Notes: generated from the sequence alone by a model not told the origin. Positions 1 to 5,902 are shown, counted from the stretch's first letter. The stretch is DNA of 6,456 bases from Methanothrix sp. (GCA_023229165.1 JALNZQ010000159.1:1-6456), one strand, 5' to 3'. A program made the numbers and translations.

Positions 1-508
1 TGGCTGCAGGCACCTTGGTGGACAGCAGCGCGGCGATAGCGCCCAGCGACGCGGCATCGAGTATATTTCCACAGTCATCCAGGATATGCACATCGATGAA
101 TATAATCCAGACCTGCTTGCCGGGCAAAATACAAAGCGCCTCCAGATCCACTGCCTTGGATTCGCGCACGCCGCGATCCACAACGCGCGCCAGCTCGATT
201 CCCACCTCATTGGGCGGACCCGGCTCAAAGGAGGGTGAGGCTAGCGGCACCAGCTCGGCATTGGTGATGATGACACCCTTATTGGGCGTATCCGGGAAAG
301 GCTCTCCGGGCTGCATCTTCACGCCCACCAGCACCTGGCTGGAGCCTAATTTAACAAGCGCACTGCCTTCCGCCTTGCGGATCACATCTCTCTGGATGGA
401 TATCTCCCTGTACTGATCAAAGGTACGGCCATCGATCCTCTCTCCTTTGAGCAGCAGGTTGTAAATAAAGTCCTTTTTTATCTCGGAGATGACGTTAGTC
501 ACAGACAT
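1..508 (-). CDS. rrp42: Exosome complex component Rrp42 (5' part, truncated by window edge)
   Basis: Non-catalytic RNase PH-fold subunit of the archaeal exosome. It alternates with Rrp41 in the hexameric ring that degrades or tails RNA 3'-5' in the cytoplasm. I translated it by hand from the minus strand: 169 residues are visible, beginning MSVTNVISEIKKDF. Family features seen are GERIDGR near residues 22-28, EGSALVKLG in the first beta-sheet region, MQPGEPFPDTP, then AELVPLASPSFEPGPPNE and ELARVVDRGVRES. The family is about 260 residues long, so roughly the last 90 lie beyond position 1. The frame is intact with no stop. The ATG at 508 overlaps the end of rrp41 by 14 nt. A strong GGAGG (512-516) sits only 3 nt before this ATG, so the GTG at codon 3 (9 nt from GGAGG) is an alternative start. 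Identity is firm from family motifs and position next to Rrp41. Confidence 0.96.
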   Translation of the reverse strand, partial: MSVTNVISEIKKDFIYNLLLKGERIDGRTFDQYREISIQRDVIRKAEGSALVKLGSSQVLVGVKMQPGEPFPDTPNKGVIITNAELVPLASPSFEPGPPNEVGIELARVVDRGVRESKAVDLEALCILPGKQVWIIFIDVHILDDCGNILDAASLGAIAALLSTKVPAA

Positions 509-1256
509 GCACCTCCTCTCGCCCAGGCTGTTCTACCATCTGGCTGTATTTCTTCACCAGGGCACCTCTTTGCAGCTCATAGATGTCTCTCGCACCCTTC
601 ATGGCCATCTCCACGGCCCTCTGAAACTCGTCAGGAGTGAGGCCGCCATCCATTTGTAGCAAAGTGATGTCTCCGCCCGGAGTCATGGCAATGGGCAGGT
701 CTGCCTGGCCGAAGTTGTCTTCCTCTTTCATGGGATCAAGAATTACGGTATCGGCCACTTTCCCCGCAGCACAGGACGATATCATGCTCTTCATGGGTAT
801 TCCAGCATCAGCTAGAGCCACTGCCGCTGCATTTATGCCGGCTGTCCTGGTCCCCGCATCGGCCTGAAGCACCTCTACAAAAACGTCTATGACCGATCGA
901 GGGAAGAAGCTGGTCAGAATCACGGGCTCCAGTGCCTCCCGGCTGACCTTGGAAAGCTCTTGTGACCTTCGGTCCGGGCCCGGTCGTTTTCGGTCCTCAA
1001 CGGAGAAGGAGGCCATATTGTACCGGTAGCGTACAATGGCCCTGGTTGATTCCTGCAAGTGTCTGGGATGTACCTCCCTGGGCCCGTATACTGCCGCAAT
1101 GACCTTATTTCCACCCATCTCGATGTAGCATGAGCCGTCTGCTCTGGCCAGGACTCCCACCTCGATTTTCACAGGTCGGAGCTGATCTGCCCTTCGGCCA
1201 TCCAGGCGCAGTCCATCTTTGAAAAATGATATATCAGTCTCATCCATAGCGATCAA
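495..1256 (-). CDS. rrp41: Exosome complex component Rrp41 (catalytic RNase PH subunit)
   Basis: Catalytic phosphorolytic subunit of the archaeal exosome; with Rrp42 it forms the trimer-of-dimers ring that removes nucleoside diphosphates from RNA 3' ends, and can add tails in reverse. The 253-residue frame contains LRLDGRR (16-22), VYGPREVHPRH (56-66), the RNA-binding DRKRPGPDRR (88-97), the phosphate-binding GTRTAG (135-140) and LDPMKEEDNFGQADLP (173-188). D180 and D186 lie where the family's catalytic and metal-binding aspartates are expected, so the enzyme looks active. Length matches the family (about 245-260). The first codon of the longest frame is TTG at 1256, overlapping the rrp4 stop as TTGA. 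An ATG three codons on (1247) gives MDETDISFF and lies 5 nt after the rrp4 stop. AAAGGGG upstream is 7 nt from TTG but 16 from ATG, which mildly favours TTG. Confidence 0.97.
   Translation of the reverse strand: MIAMDETDISFFKDGLRLDGRRADQLRPVKIEVGVLARADGSCYIEMGGNKVIAAVYGPREVHPRHLQESTRAIVRYRYNMASFSVEDRKRPGPDRRSQELSKVSREALEPVILTSFFPRSVIDVFVEVLQADAGTRTAGINAAAVALADAGIPMKSMISSCAAGKVADTVILDPMKEEDNFGQADLPIAMTPGGDITLLQMDGGLTPDEFQRAVEMAMKGARDIYELQRGALVKKYSQMVEQPGREEVHVCD
512..516 (-). promoter_or_regulatory. Shine-Dalgarno of rrp42, unusually close to the ATG
   Basis: The minus strand reads GAGGAGGTGCATG, a near-complete anti-16S match placed inside the last codons of rrp41. GGAGG is 3 nt from the ATG at 508, shorter than the usual 5-10 nt, and 9 nt from an in-frame GTG at 502-500. 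It supports independent or re-initiated translation of rrp42 and leaves the exact start open by two codons. Confidence 0.6.
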
Positions 1257-1918
1257 CTTCTGGCCCCTTTCTCCGTCTTTAGGAAGTCCACAATTCGGTC
1301 CGTGAGACCATTGGTATGGGCTTCCCTCTCAATCAGAGTTATGGTCTTCAGAGCCAGATCCATATCCTCTGTACCCCCGTGGATCCAGATTCTGCCGTTC
1401 TGGCCAACGAAGATGTTACAGTTTACCTCTTTCTTCAGCATGCTGATCATGGAGCCTCCCTTGCCGATGAGCCTGGGAACTCGTGTATGGCTTATCTCGA
1501 TGACCTGGCCGGTCCTGATCTGACCGAGATTCTTGTCGTTCAAAGTAAGCTCCACCTTCATAGTGGGATCTACATCAGTCACCCGTGTCATGATAGAGCT
1601 GCCGATGCGCAAATTCTTGGACATCTCGTCCGATTCGATTCTATTCGGGAACTCAGAGATGTGTAGCAGCCCATCGTAGGGCGAGTTTATATCCACGATC
1701 CAATTGGAGAAGGTTATATCCTTCACTACACCTATGACGTTGTCCCCCGGTTCGGGTATGTACTTTCCCGCCAGAGGTATGACATTTATCTTATCCCTAA
1801 AGTTCGCAAGACCATATAGCAAGGAGTAGACGCCACCATTCTTTACATACGTCCCCTCGCCCGACCTCTTGGCCTCCTCAGAGAGAAGATCACCTGGTAC
1901 TACCACCTTGCGATCCAT
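1253..1918 (-). CDS. rrp4: Exosome complex RNA-binding cap protein Rrp4
   Basis: Cap subunit that sits on the Rrp41/Rrp42 ring and feeds RNA into the central pore. The 221-residue protein shows the family's three parts. The N-terminal domain (about 1-52) opens with VVPGDLL and contains GEGTYVKNGGVYS. The S1 domain (about 58-130) contains GDNVIGVV and the DGLLHIS strand at 82-88. The KH domain (about 135-205) has the GxxG-type loop as IGKGGSMI (151-158), followed by QNGRIWI. Length is typical. The ATG at 1918 lies 19 nt after the SBDS stop, with a GGGAG 10 nt before it. The neighbours are the two ring subunits, as in most euryarchaea. The alternative cap protein Csl4 is not in this window. Confidence 0.97.
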   Translation of the reverse strand: MDRKVVVPGDLLSEEAKRSGEGTYVKNGGVYSLLYGLANFRDKINVIPLAGKYIPEPGDNVIGVVKDITFSNWIVDINSPYDGLLHISEFPNRIESDEMSKNLRIGSSIMTRVTDVDPTMKVELTLNDKNLGQIRTGQVIEISHTRVPRLIGKGGSMISMLKKEVNCNIFVGQNGRIWIHGGTEDMDLALKTITLIEREAHTNGLTDRIVDFLKTEKGARS

Positions 1919-1937
1919 GCGCTTTTAACTCCCATCT

Positions 1938-2636
1938 TCAATGCTTAAGAAGCTTCGTCTCAGCTTCGCCTTTGGTCAGCCGGTTGATAAGGGCGTAAAA
2001 TTCTGTCTGCATGCCAGCCGGTATCTGGACCACGCCAATCCAAGAGCCATCGTTCTGCCATGCTTCCCGACTGAGCTTGCCAAAGGCGGCAACTTCGCCG
2101 TAAGCCTTGGGAGCATACGCGGAAGGAATTTTTACCGCCACATCTACCACCTCGAATCTTATGGGGATGAGGGGCCGGATGGCCTTCATGGCGATCTTGA
2201 CCAGTTCATCAGTGGATTTCGTGGGGTCGATATTGACGCGGGCCTCGGTCATGGCCTGCTCGATCCTATTCGGCGGATGAGGAGTTTTGGTCTGGGGATT
2301 GATGGCATTTCTGGCTATGACCTCGATGACCTGCCGCCGCTTGTTCTCGATGAACTGCTTTCTCTGCTCAGCCGTCAGGCTGATATCGCCCTTTTTAATG
2401 ATGATCTCGGCAATGGGCAGAACTTCCAACGTGCCGAAGGCCTTTTGCAGATCTTCTTCCGGGCTTCTGTCTCCGCGAGAGGCATTTTCGAAGATATCCT
2501 CTACTGCCAGGATATCTTCCAGGTTGACGCAATCTCCCCTCTTCAGAGCCAGGGCTCCATCGGGATCCACTAAAACCTCAAAGGTGGTTCCGTGGGTCTT
2601 GAGCCGCGCAGGAACTGCGTCGTCCAGTCTGACCAT
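1938..2636 (-). CDS. Ribosome maturation protein SBDS (Sdo1 family)
   Basis: Archaeal orthologue of the Shwachman-Bodian-Diamond protein. In eukaryotes it works with the GTPase EFL1 to release eIF6 from new large subunits; archaea have aIF6, and a matching role is inferred. The 232-residue protein covers all three domains: the N-terminal FYSH domain (1-90, with HGTTFEVLVDP at 15-25 and the LKRGD turn), the helical middle domain (about 91-165, with RKQFIENKRR at 92-101 and NPQTKTPHPPNRIEQAM at 113-129, the family signature), and a C-terminal ferredoxin-like domain containing RFEVVDVAVKIP and YG(E). The ATG at 2636 lies 2 nt after the psmA stop, and AGGAGAGG in the end of psmA serves as its ribosome site. 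Length is normal for archaeal SBDS (about 230-240) and the gene looks intact. Confidence 0.96.
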   Translation of the reverse strand: MVRLDDAVPARLKTHGTTFEVLVDPDGALALKRGDCVNLEDILAVEDIFENASRGDRSPEEDLQKAFGTLEVLPIAEIIIKKGDISLTAEQRKQFIENKRRQVIEVIARNAINPQTKTPHPPNRIEQAMTEARVNIDPTKSTDELVKIAMKAIRPLIPIRFEVVDVAVKIPSAYAPKAYGEVAAFGKLSREAWQNDGSWIGVVQIPAGMQTEFYALINRLTKGEAETKLLKH

Positions 2637-2638
2637 TC

Positions 2639-3415
2639 TTATGCCTCTCCTTTTTCTCCCTTCTCCCCCGTCTCAACTTTGCCGGCGGCGACGGCAGCCT
2701 TCATCCTTTCAACATAAGCAGCTACTTCCTTCTCCGTCAGCTTGTAAAACTTCTTGTCGCCCAGTTTGATGATGCCAATCTCTGTTGTGGCCGCTTCTAC
2801 CTTGCCTTCCGCAGCCTTGTAGAGCGCCTCCAGGCCCAAGAGCACTGCCTCATCCATTGTGAGGTCTTCTCTGTACTTCTCCTCGAAGACCTCCATCACT
2901 GCGGATCTGCCGGCTCCAATGCCCGTGGCCTTGTATTCCAATAAAGCGCCGGACGGGTCGGTCTCAAAGAGGCGAGTTCTATCCTCCTCTGCGCCAATGA
3001 TGAGCAGCGCCGTTCCAAAGGGCCGAACTCCGCCGTACTGAGTATATTGCTGCTTGAAGTCGCAGATCTTCTTGGCCAGGGCCTCTACACCAATGGGCTC
3101 GTCGTAGACCAGCCGGTTAATCTGGCTCTCTACCCTGGATCTGTCGATCAGGACTCTGGCATCTGCTACCAGACCAGAAGTGGCGGCGCCGATGTGCGTG
3201 TCTATCTGAAAGATCTTCTCAATGGACTTGGGCTCCATGAGCCTGCTGGTGATTCTCTTGTCTACCAGTACAGCCACGCCGTCTTTTGACTTGATGCCCA
3301 CAGCCGTCGTTCCTCTCCGCACGGCCTCGCGGGCATATTCAACTTGAAATAATCTGCCGTCAGGGCTGAATACGGTAATAGCCCTGTCATAACCCATCTG
3401 CGGTGCCATCTGCAT
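2639..3415 (-). CDS. psmA: 20S proteasome subunit alpha
   Basis: Outer-ring subunit of the cytoplasmic archaeal 20S proteasome; it gates entry and docks the PAN/Cdc48-type ATPases. I start it at the ATG at 3415 (258 residues, MQMAPQMGYDRA). The family normally begins there, and GGAGG lies 8 nt upstream; the longer frame from GTG 3430 would put this ribosome site inside the coding region. Visible features are the alpha-type N-terminus YDRAITVFSPDGRL (9-22), FQVEYA (23-28), the SIEKI segment whose K67 aligns with the lysine that receives HbYX tails in Thermoplasma alpha, and the TSGLVADARVL segment. There is no N-terminal threonine active site, as expected for alpha. The C-terminus is a Lys/Glu/Gly-rich tail with a GEK repeat. 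The beta subunit gene is not in the window, as is common in archaea. Confidence 0.97.
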   Translation of the reverse strand: MQMAPQMGYDRAITVFSPDGRLFQVEYAREAVRRGTTAVGIKSKDGVAVLVDKRITSRLMEPKSIEKIFQIDTHIGAATSGLVADARVLIDRSRVESQINRLVYDEPIGVEALAKKICDFKQQYTQYGGVRPFGTALLIIGAEEDRTRLFETDPSGALLEYKATGIGAGRSAVMEVFEEKYREDLTMDEAVLLGLEALYKAAEGKVEAATTEIGIIKLGDKKFYKLTEKEVAAYVERMKAAVAAGKVETGEKGEKGEA

Positions 3416-3926
3416 CCTCGTGTCCTCCACTTAAATCAAAAGAGGTCAGCCCCAGGTATTGGGTGTCTGATCCTATGCACTTATTGCGATCGTCCGGACA
3501 GAGATCGACTTTTACACCATAGGTGCGGATAATACACCCGGAAACGTCTTTCAGCTCGATTCTTCTTCCGTCGCTTTCAGCACATATTTTACTCAGTCGT
3601 GGTAAATACTTTTCTGTAGCGGATTTGATTGTTCCCGAGACGCCTTTTGTATGAAGAGCGACTCGAATCCCATGAATGGAATGGACCGTGGCCAGTGTCG
3701 CCCGTGTCTCCTGGACATGTTTATGGGAAAAACGGATCAGGCCATAGCGGCCATTGAAAGCGATCATTTTGAGCCGGTTTTTCGCGGCTCCCTCGTCGCC
3801 GAAAAGGGAAAACTGTGATGAGAGAATCTCGCTCATCAGATCTTTAGGCGAAATTTCGCATTCATACACAAGCTCAAATACCATGTACCGTCTTCTGCCC
3901 CGCAGCACAGGAAGTCTGCTTCTCAT
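3387..3926 (-). CDS. rnp2: Ribonuclease P protein component 2 (Pop5 family)
   Basis: Protein subunit of archaeal RNase P, which with the catalytic RNA removes 5' leaders from precursor tRNAs; Pop5 pairs with Rpp30 to support catalysis. From the ATG at 3926 the product is 179 residues. It starts MRSRLPVLRGRRRYMVFEL, the typical Pop5 opening, then has GRYGLIRFSHKHV (59-71), a VSGTIKSATEKYL helix, and a C-terminal segment VKVDLCPDD...YLGLTSFDL. The longer frame from GTG 3992 would add 22 residues inside rnp3 and is rejected: ATG 3926 forms an ATGA overlap with the rnp3 stop. The protein is about 60 residues longer than the compact Pyrococcus form, ending in an acidic Gly/Asp-rich tail whose codons overlap psmA by 29 nt. 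Gene order Rpp30-Pop5 agrees with the two proteins forming a complex. Confidence 0.92.
   Translation of the reverse strand: MRSRLPVLRGRRRYMVFELVYECEISPKDLMSEILSSQFSLFGDEGAAKNRLKMIAFNGRYGLIRFSHKHVQETRATLATVHSIHGIRVALHTKGVSGTIKSATEKYLPRLSKICAESDGRRIELKDVSGCIIRTYGVKVDLCPDDRNKCIGSDTQYLGLTSFDLSGGHEDADGTADGL
3424..3428 (-). promoter_or_regulatory. Shine-Dalgarno that fixes the psmA start
   Basis: GGAGG on the minus strand, 8 nt before the ATG at 3415. It overlaps the upstream in-frame GTG (3430-3428), which therefore cannot use it. It lies inside the final codons of the Pop5 gene, downstream of most of its coding sequence, so ribosomes can load on psmA while finishing Pop5. Confidence 0.7.
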
Positions 3927-3932
3927 AGAAGC
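3918..3932 (-). repeat. Perfect inverted repeat with the Pop5 ATG as its loop
   Basis: The minus strand reads GCTTCT-ATG-AGAAGC: two perfect 6-nt arms with the Pop5 start codon exactly as the three-base loop, covering the ATGA stop/start overlap. As RNA it could form a short hairpin that hides the start unless a ribosome finishing rnp3 opens it. The repeat is directly visible; the role is inferred. Confidence 0.6.
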
Positions 3933-4600
3933 TCTACTCCCGGACCCACCCATTTTCTGCGATTGAGTGCCAGCAGTATTCCCGACCGACACAGTGCTTC
4001 CTTTGCCTCATCCGGCTCAAAGCCCGCCACCTCTGCCATAGCAACCAGGTCGCGGGGAGAATGCAGGTCAAGGTGAGAATTCGCGCTCGCGGTGATAACC
4101 GGGTGTAGCTCGAACTTTCTTACCAGCTGCAGATTGCGGCGAACAGCTTCCAGCCAGCGAGAGCGCGAGCTGCCGCGTAGAACCACCAGGGGGCTCAGGT
4201 CAAAGCCGATGCTGACCTGATTTAGCTTGGCGGCTCGCGCTGTAGCAATGGCTAAAGGGCGCCGTACTTCGCAGGGATGCATGAGAAGGTCCACATTGGG
4301 GTCTTCAGAGGCCGCCCGGATTGTCTCATCCGATCCTGCAGAAACCACGATAAACGGATATCTGGCCCGCAGGGCAGAGATGCGGCTTTTCAGTGCCTTG
4401 CTGCTCGACGCGGTCACCTCAGCACCGATGGCCACTTCAATTCCCTTAATCATCTCGGCCGCCTGGGGCATGAAGATCCTGCCCGGGTCGCAGTTGCAGA
4501 TTATTATGCCCTGATAGCCCAATCCCTTTGCAGTCAGGGCCATGCGGCTGGCTGAGGCTGCGCCTTCAGGAAAAACGCTAAGGCATTCGTAAAAGCTCAT
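3923..4600 (-). CDS. rnp3: Ribonuclease P protein component 3 (Rpp30 family)
   Basis: TIM-barrel-like (PHP-related) protein subunit of archaeal RNase P that binds Pop5 and activates the RNA subunit for pre-tRNA 5' cleavage. The 225-residue protein (usual archaeal length about 205-240) shows the barrel strands YQGIIICN (29-36), PFIVVSAGS (82-90) and VDLLMHPCE (103-111). It then shows QVSIGFDLSPL (128-138), an Arg-rich helix containing RSSRSRWLEAVRRN-like sequence (142-156) and the family signature ITASANSHLDLHSPRDL (169-185). The ATG at 4600 overlaps the upstream gene's stop as ATGA, and the gene ends by an ATGA overlap with Pop5. The Rpp21 and Rpp29 partners and L7Ae are not in the window. 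Identity rests on the signature and the operon position. Confidence 0.93.
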   Translation of the reverse strand: MSFYECLSVFPEGAASASRMALTAKGLGYQGIIICNCDPGRIFMPQAAEMIKGIEVAIGAEVTASSSKALKSRISALRARYPFIVVSAGSDETIRAASEDPNVDLLMHPCEVRRPLAIATARAAKLNQVSIGFDLSPLVVLRGSSRSRWLEAVRRNLQLVRKFELHPVITASANSHLDLHSPRDLVAMAEVAGFEPDEAKEALCRSGILLALNRRKWVGPGVELL

Positions 4601-4607
4601 ATGAGCT
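4594..4607. repeat. 14-bp perfect palindrome at the COG1325/Rpp30 ATGA junction
   Basis: AGCTCATATGAGCT is a perfect palindrome containing the ATG of rnp3 and the TGA of the preceding gene. It resembles the inverted repeat at the next ATGA junction (3918-3932). It could form a weak 5-bp hairpin in mRNA; chance is also possible because CATATGA-type strings are partly forced by the ATGA overlap. Confidence 0.5.
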
Positions 4608-5013
4608 CGCTGATGATCTTCAAGGCCGACTCGCGCCGGGCGGGATAGGTCTTGACGAGAATTGTTGTGTCCAGGGCATCCTTGGAGTCGGTCAAACGCA
4701 GCAGGCCTTTGTAGGCAGCCTGTTTGTCGAGGCGCAGGTGAAAGTGGCTTTCGCCCTCCAACCGGTCCGGGATCTCCCGGCGAAGCCTCTGCAGGTCTTC
4801 AGTAGGGAGCTGCTCGCGAAGAATTTGAAAGAAGGCAGCAGCCTCACGCTTTCGCAGCACCGCCTCCAGTATTTTTATCTCGTTTCCGAAATGGCCCTCT
4901 GCAGTAACTCCTGATATTCTGTCCAGAGGGACGAAGACGGCGAGCGCCTCGCGCACGCGGCCCTCGTCTTCCGTTGCTGCCACAAAGGCCCGGAAAGAGA
5001 CCTTGTCAATCAC
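4597..5013 (-). CDS. RNA-binding protein, COG1325/PF01877 family (exosome-operon protein)
   Basis: Small archaeal protein long annotated as a predicted exosome subunit with a double-stranded-RNA-binding-like fold, chiefly because its gene sits in this operon; its exact role is unsettled. The 138-residue product has the family's opening FRAFVAATEDE (7-17), the core signature EGHFGNEIKILEAVLRK (from 39) and a C-terminal FHLRLDKQAAYKG segment (from about residue 91), then a hydrophobic ILVKTYP strand. The length fits the family (about 135-150). The start is GTG at 5013, directly abutting the L15e TAA (TAAGTG, no gap), with AAAGGAAA in the end of the L15e gene as a weak ribosome site. No other in-frame start preserves the N-terminal signature. 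The neighbours point to RNA processing or ribosome assembly. Confidence 0.9.
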   Translation of the reverse strand: MIDKVSFRAFVAATEDEGRVREALAVFVPLDRISGVTAEGHFGNEIKILEAVLRKREAAAFFQILREQLPTEDLQRLRREIPDRLEGESHFHLRLDKQAAYKGLLRLTDSKDALDTTILVKTYPARRESALKIISELI

Positions 5014-5601
5014 TTACTTTCCTTTTCCGTCGTGGGCTCTGATGCCGGGCCTGGTCTTCTCGGTGCCGAAGCCCTTGTGCCTCTGGCCTCTGCCCTTGCG
5101 ACCGGCTGATGTTTTGCCGCGGACTGCTCTACCGCGATGAACATCATTGCAGACCCATTTGAGGTTCTTATCATTCATGATGGAGGGAGCGCACGGGTCC
5201 ACTAAAATGACCTCGTAGAACTTCTGCTTGCCGTCCTCGGCCACCCAGTAGGAGTTGAGAACTTCCATGTTGCGGAACCGTCTGCCAGCCCGCTCCTCAG
5301 CGATCCTCTGAATGGACTTGCCCATGCTGATGGCGTTAACGCCCATCTTGCTGGTCTTTCTGTTTCTCTCGTAACGGGACTTCTTCCTGCCGCCGCGTCT
5401 TACCTTGACACGTGCCACGATAATGCCCTGCTTGGCCTTGTAGCCTAGAGCGCGCGCCCTGTCCAGGCGAGTGGGCCTATCGATCCTCTGCACGGTGCTT
5501 TCCTGGCGCCAGGCCTTGAGCCTGTCCTGCCGCAGTGCGCCAACATATCCCTCTCGGGGAGAGGACCAGGCATCACTGATATAACCGTAAAAAGACTTCA
5601 T
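5014..5601 (-). CDS. rpl15e: Large ribosomal subunit protein eL15 (L15e)
   Basis: Archaeal/eukaryal-type protein of the 50S subunit, an early-assembling rRNA binder. The 195-residue product is typical in length (about 190-204) and strongly basic. It begins MKSFYGYISDAWSSP, continues with RLDRARALGYKAKQGIIVARVKVRRGG (starting near residue 45; several Lys/Arg contacts), then RRFRNMEVLNSYWVAEDGK and YEVILVDPCAPSI, and ends in the characteristic Gly/Arg/Lys-rich tail with GRGQRHKGFGTEK. ATG 5601 is preceded at 6 nt by AGGTGA. As the first gene of the string it likely sets expression of the RNase P, proteasome and exosome genes behind it. Confidence 0.98.
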   Translation of the reverse strand: MKSFYGYISDAWSSPREGYVGALRQDRLKAWRQESTVQRIDRPTRLDRARALGYKAKQGIIVARVKVRRGGRKKSRYERNRKTSKMGVNAISMGKSIQRIAEERAGRRFRNMEVLNSYWVAEDGKQKFYEVILVDPCAPSIMNDKNLKWVCNDVHRGRAVRGKTSAGRKGRGQRHKGFGTEKTRPGIRAHDGKGK

Positions 5602-5607
5602 CTCTTT

Positions 5608-5613
5608 TCACCT
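5608..5613 (-). promoter_or_regulatory. Shine-Dalgarno of rpl15e
   Basis: AGGTGA on the minus strand, 6 nt before the ATG at 5601. It directly follows the leader hairpin at 5617-5646, so folding of that leader could limit access to it. Confidence 0.65.
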
Positions 5614-5616
5614 TTA

Positions 5617-5646
5617 CCGGTTCGACCTAAGCAGGTCACATTCCGG
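5617..5646 (-). promoter_or_regulatory. Candidate two-part leader hairpin before rpl15e
   Basis: On the minus strand, GACCT-GCTT-AGGTC (5637-5624) forms a perfect 5-bp stem with a tetraloop. It is flanked by CCGG on each side (5643-5646 and 5617-5620), which can pair as an outer 4-bp stem around a small internal loop. It ends 3 nt before the ribosome site. Autoregulatory leader structures are known for several archaeal ribosomal protein operons; that this is one is only inferred. Confidence 0.35.
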
Positions 5647-5671
5647 AACTAGAGGGGGGATGGGGTGATAG

Positions 5672-5680
5672 GAGATAAAG
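5672..5680 (-). promoter_or_regulatory. Candidate TATA box of the L15e-exosome operon
   Basis: The minus strand reads CAAACCTTTATCTCC, with TTTATC as the box and a purine-containing stretch before it in the BRE position. It lies about 75 nt before the L15e ATG, which predicts initiation near 5645-5655 and a leader of about 45-55 nt. It is the best archaeal promoter-like sequence in the upstream region, but it deviates from the TTTATATA ideal. Confidence 0.4.
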
Positions 5681-5690
5681 GTTTGCAAAC
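5681..5690. repeat. 10-bp perfect palindrome GTTTGCAAAC next to the TATA box
   Basis: It abuts the upstream (BRE) side of the candidate L15e TATA box. Its right half, GCAAACAA (5685-5692), recurs as a direct copy at 5718-5725, 33 bp away or about three helical turns. The position suits a regulator site; no known regulator can be named. Confidence 0.35.
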
Positions 5691-5763
5691 AAGGTCTAGT
5701 GATTGGACTGAATTTGGGCAAACAAAGTTATCTGAGGTGTTTCAACTTCGTAGCAGTGCGGAG

Positions 5764-5785
5764 TCCCCATCGTTCACGGTGGGGA
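5764..5785 (+). mobile_element. IS200/IS605-IS1341 right-end-like hairpin, copy 1 (relic)
   Basis: The sequence TCCCCATCG-TTCA-CGGTGGGGA folds into a 9-bp stem (one T-G wobble) with a TTCA tetraloop. It is preceded by GTAGCAGTGCGGAG (5750-5763) and followed by GGAGCACG. This pattern, a short box, a GC-rich hairpin with a TTCA-like loop, then a G-rich exit, resembles the right end and omegaRNA 3' end of TnpB-carrying elements, recalled from family knowledge rather than by search. No TnpA or TnpB protein remains in the window. Confidence 0.5.
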
Positions 5786-5902
5786 GGAGCACGTACGATA
5801 ACTATATTTGCCATGAAATACCTCACGATCTTGTCTATTGCTGAAGTAGGACCAGCTTTGATCCTGGTTGGGCACTCCCCCGTAGAGAAACGGCTTAACT
5901 GA

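Noticed and set aside
15..416. A 133-codon plus-strand frame opposite Rrp42
   Set aside because: It is antisense to the conserved Rrp42 frame; its composition (Ser/Thr/Pro-rich) is what a reverse frame of this gene gives.
1941..2573. A 210-codon open frame on the plus strand opposite SBDS
   Set aside because: It lies wholly antisense to a strongly conserved gene, resembles no known family, has no promoter or ribosome site I can see, and such shadows are common in GC-rich coding DNA.
3416..3430. N-terminal extension of PsmA from GTG 3430
   Set aside because: The family begins at MQMAP, and the extension would place the GGAGG ribosome site within the coding sequence.
3927..3992. N-terminal extension of Pop5 from GTG 3992
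   Set aside because: The extra 22 residues overlap rnp3, do not resemble the Pop5 N-terminus, and ATG 3926 gives the typical opening and an ATGA overlap.
5699..5902. A 67-codon plus-strand frame and a mirror 67-codon minus-strand frame (5728-5931) in the divergent region
   Set aside because: Both translate through the 5764-5785 hairpin, lack ribosome sites, and resemble no known protein; the paired length on both strands reflects low stop density only.
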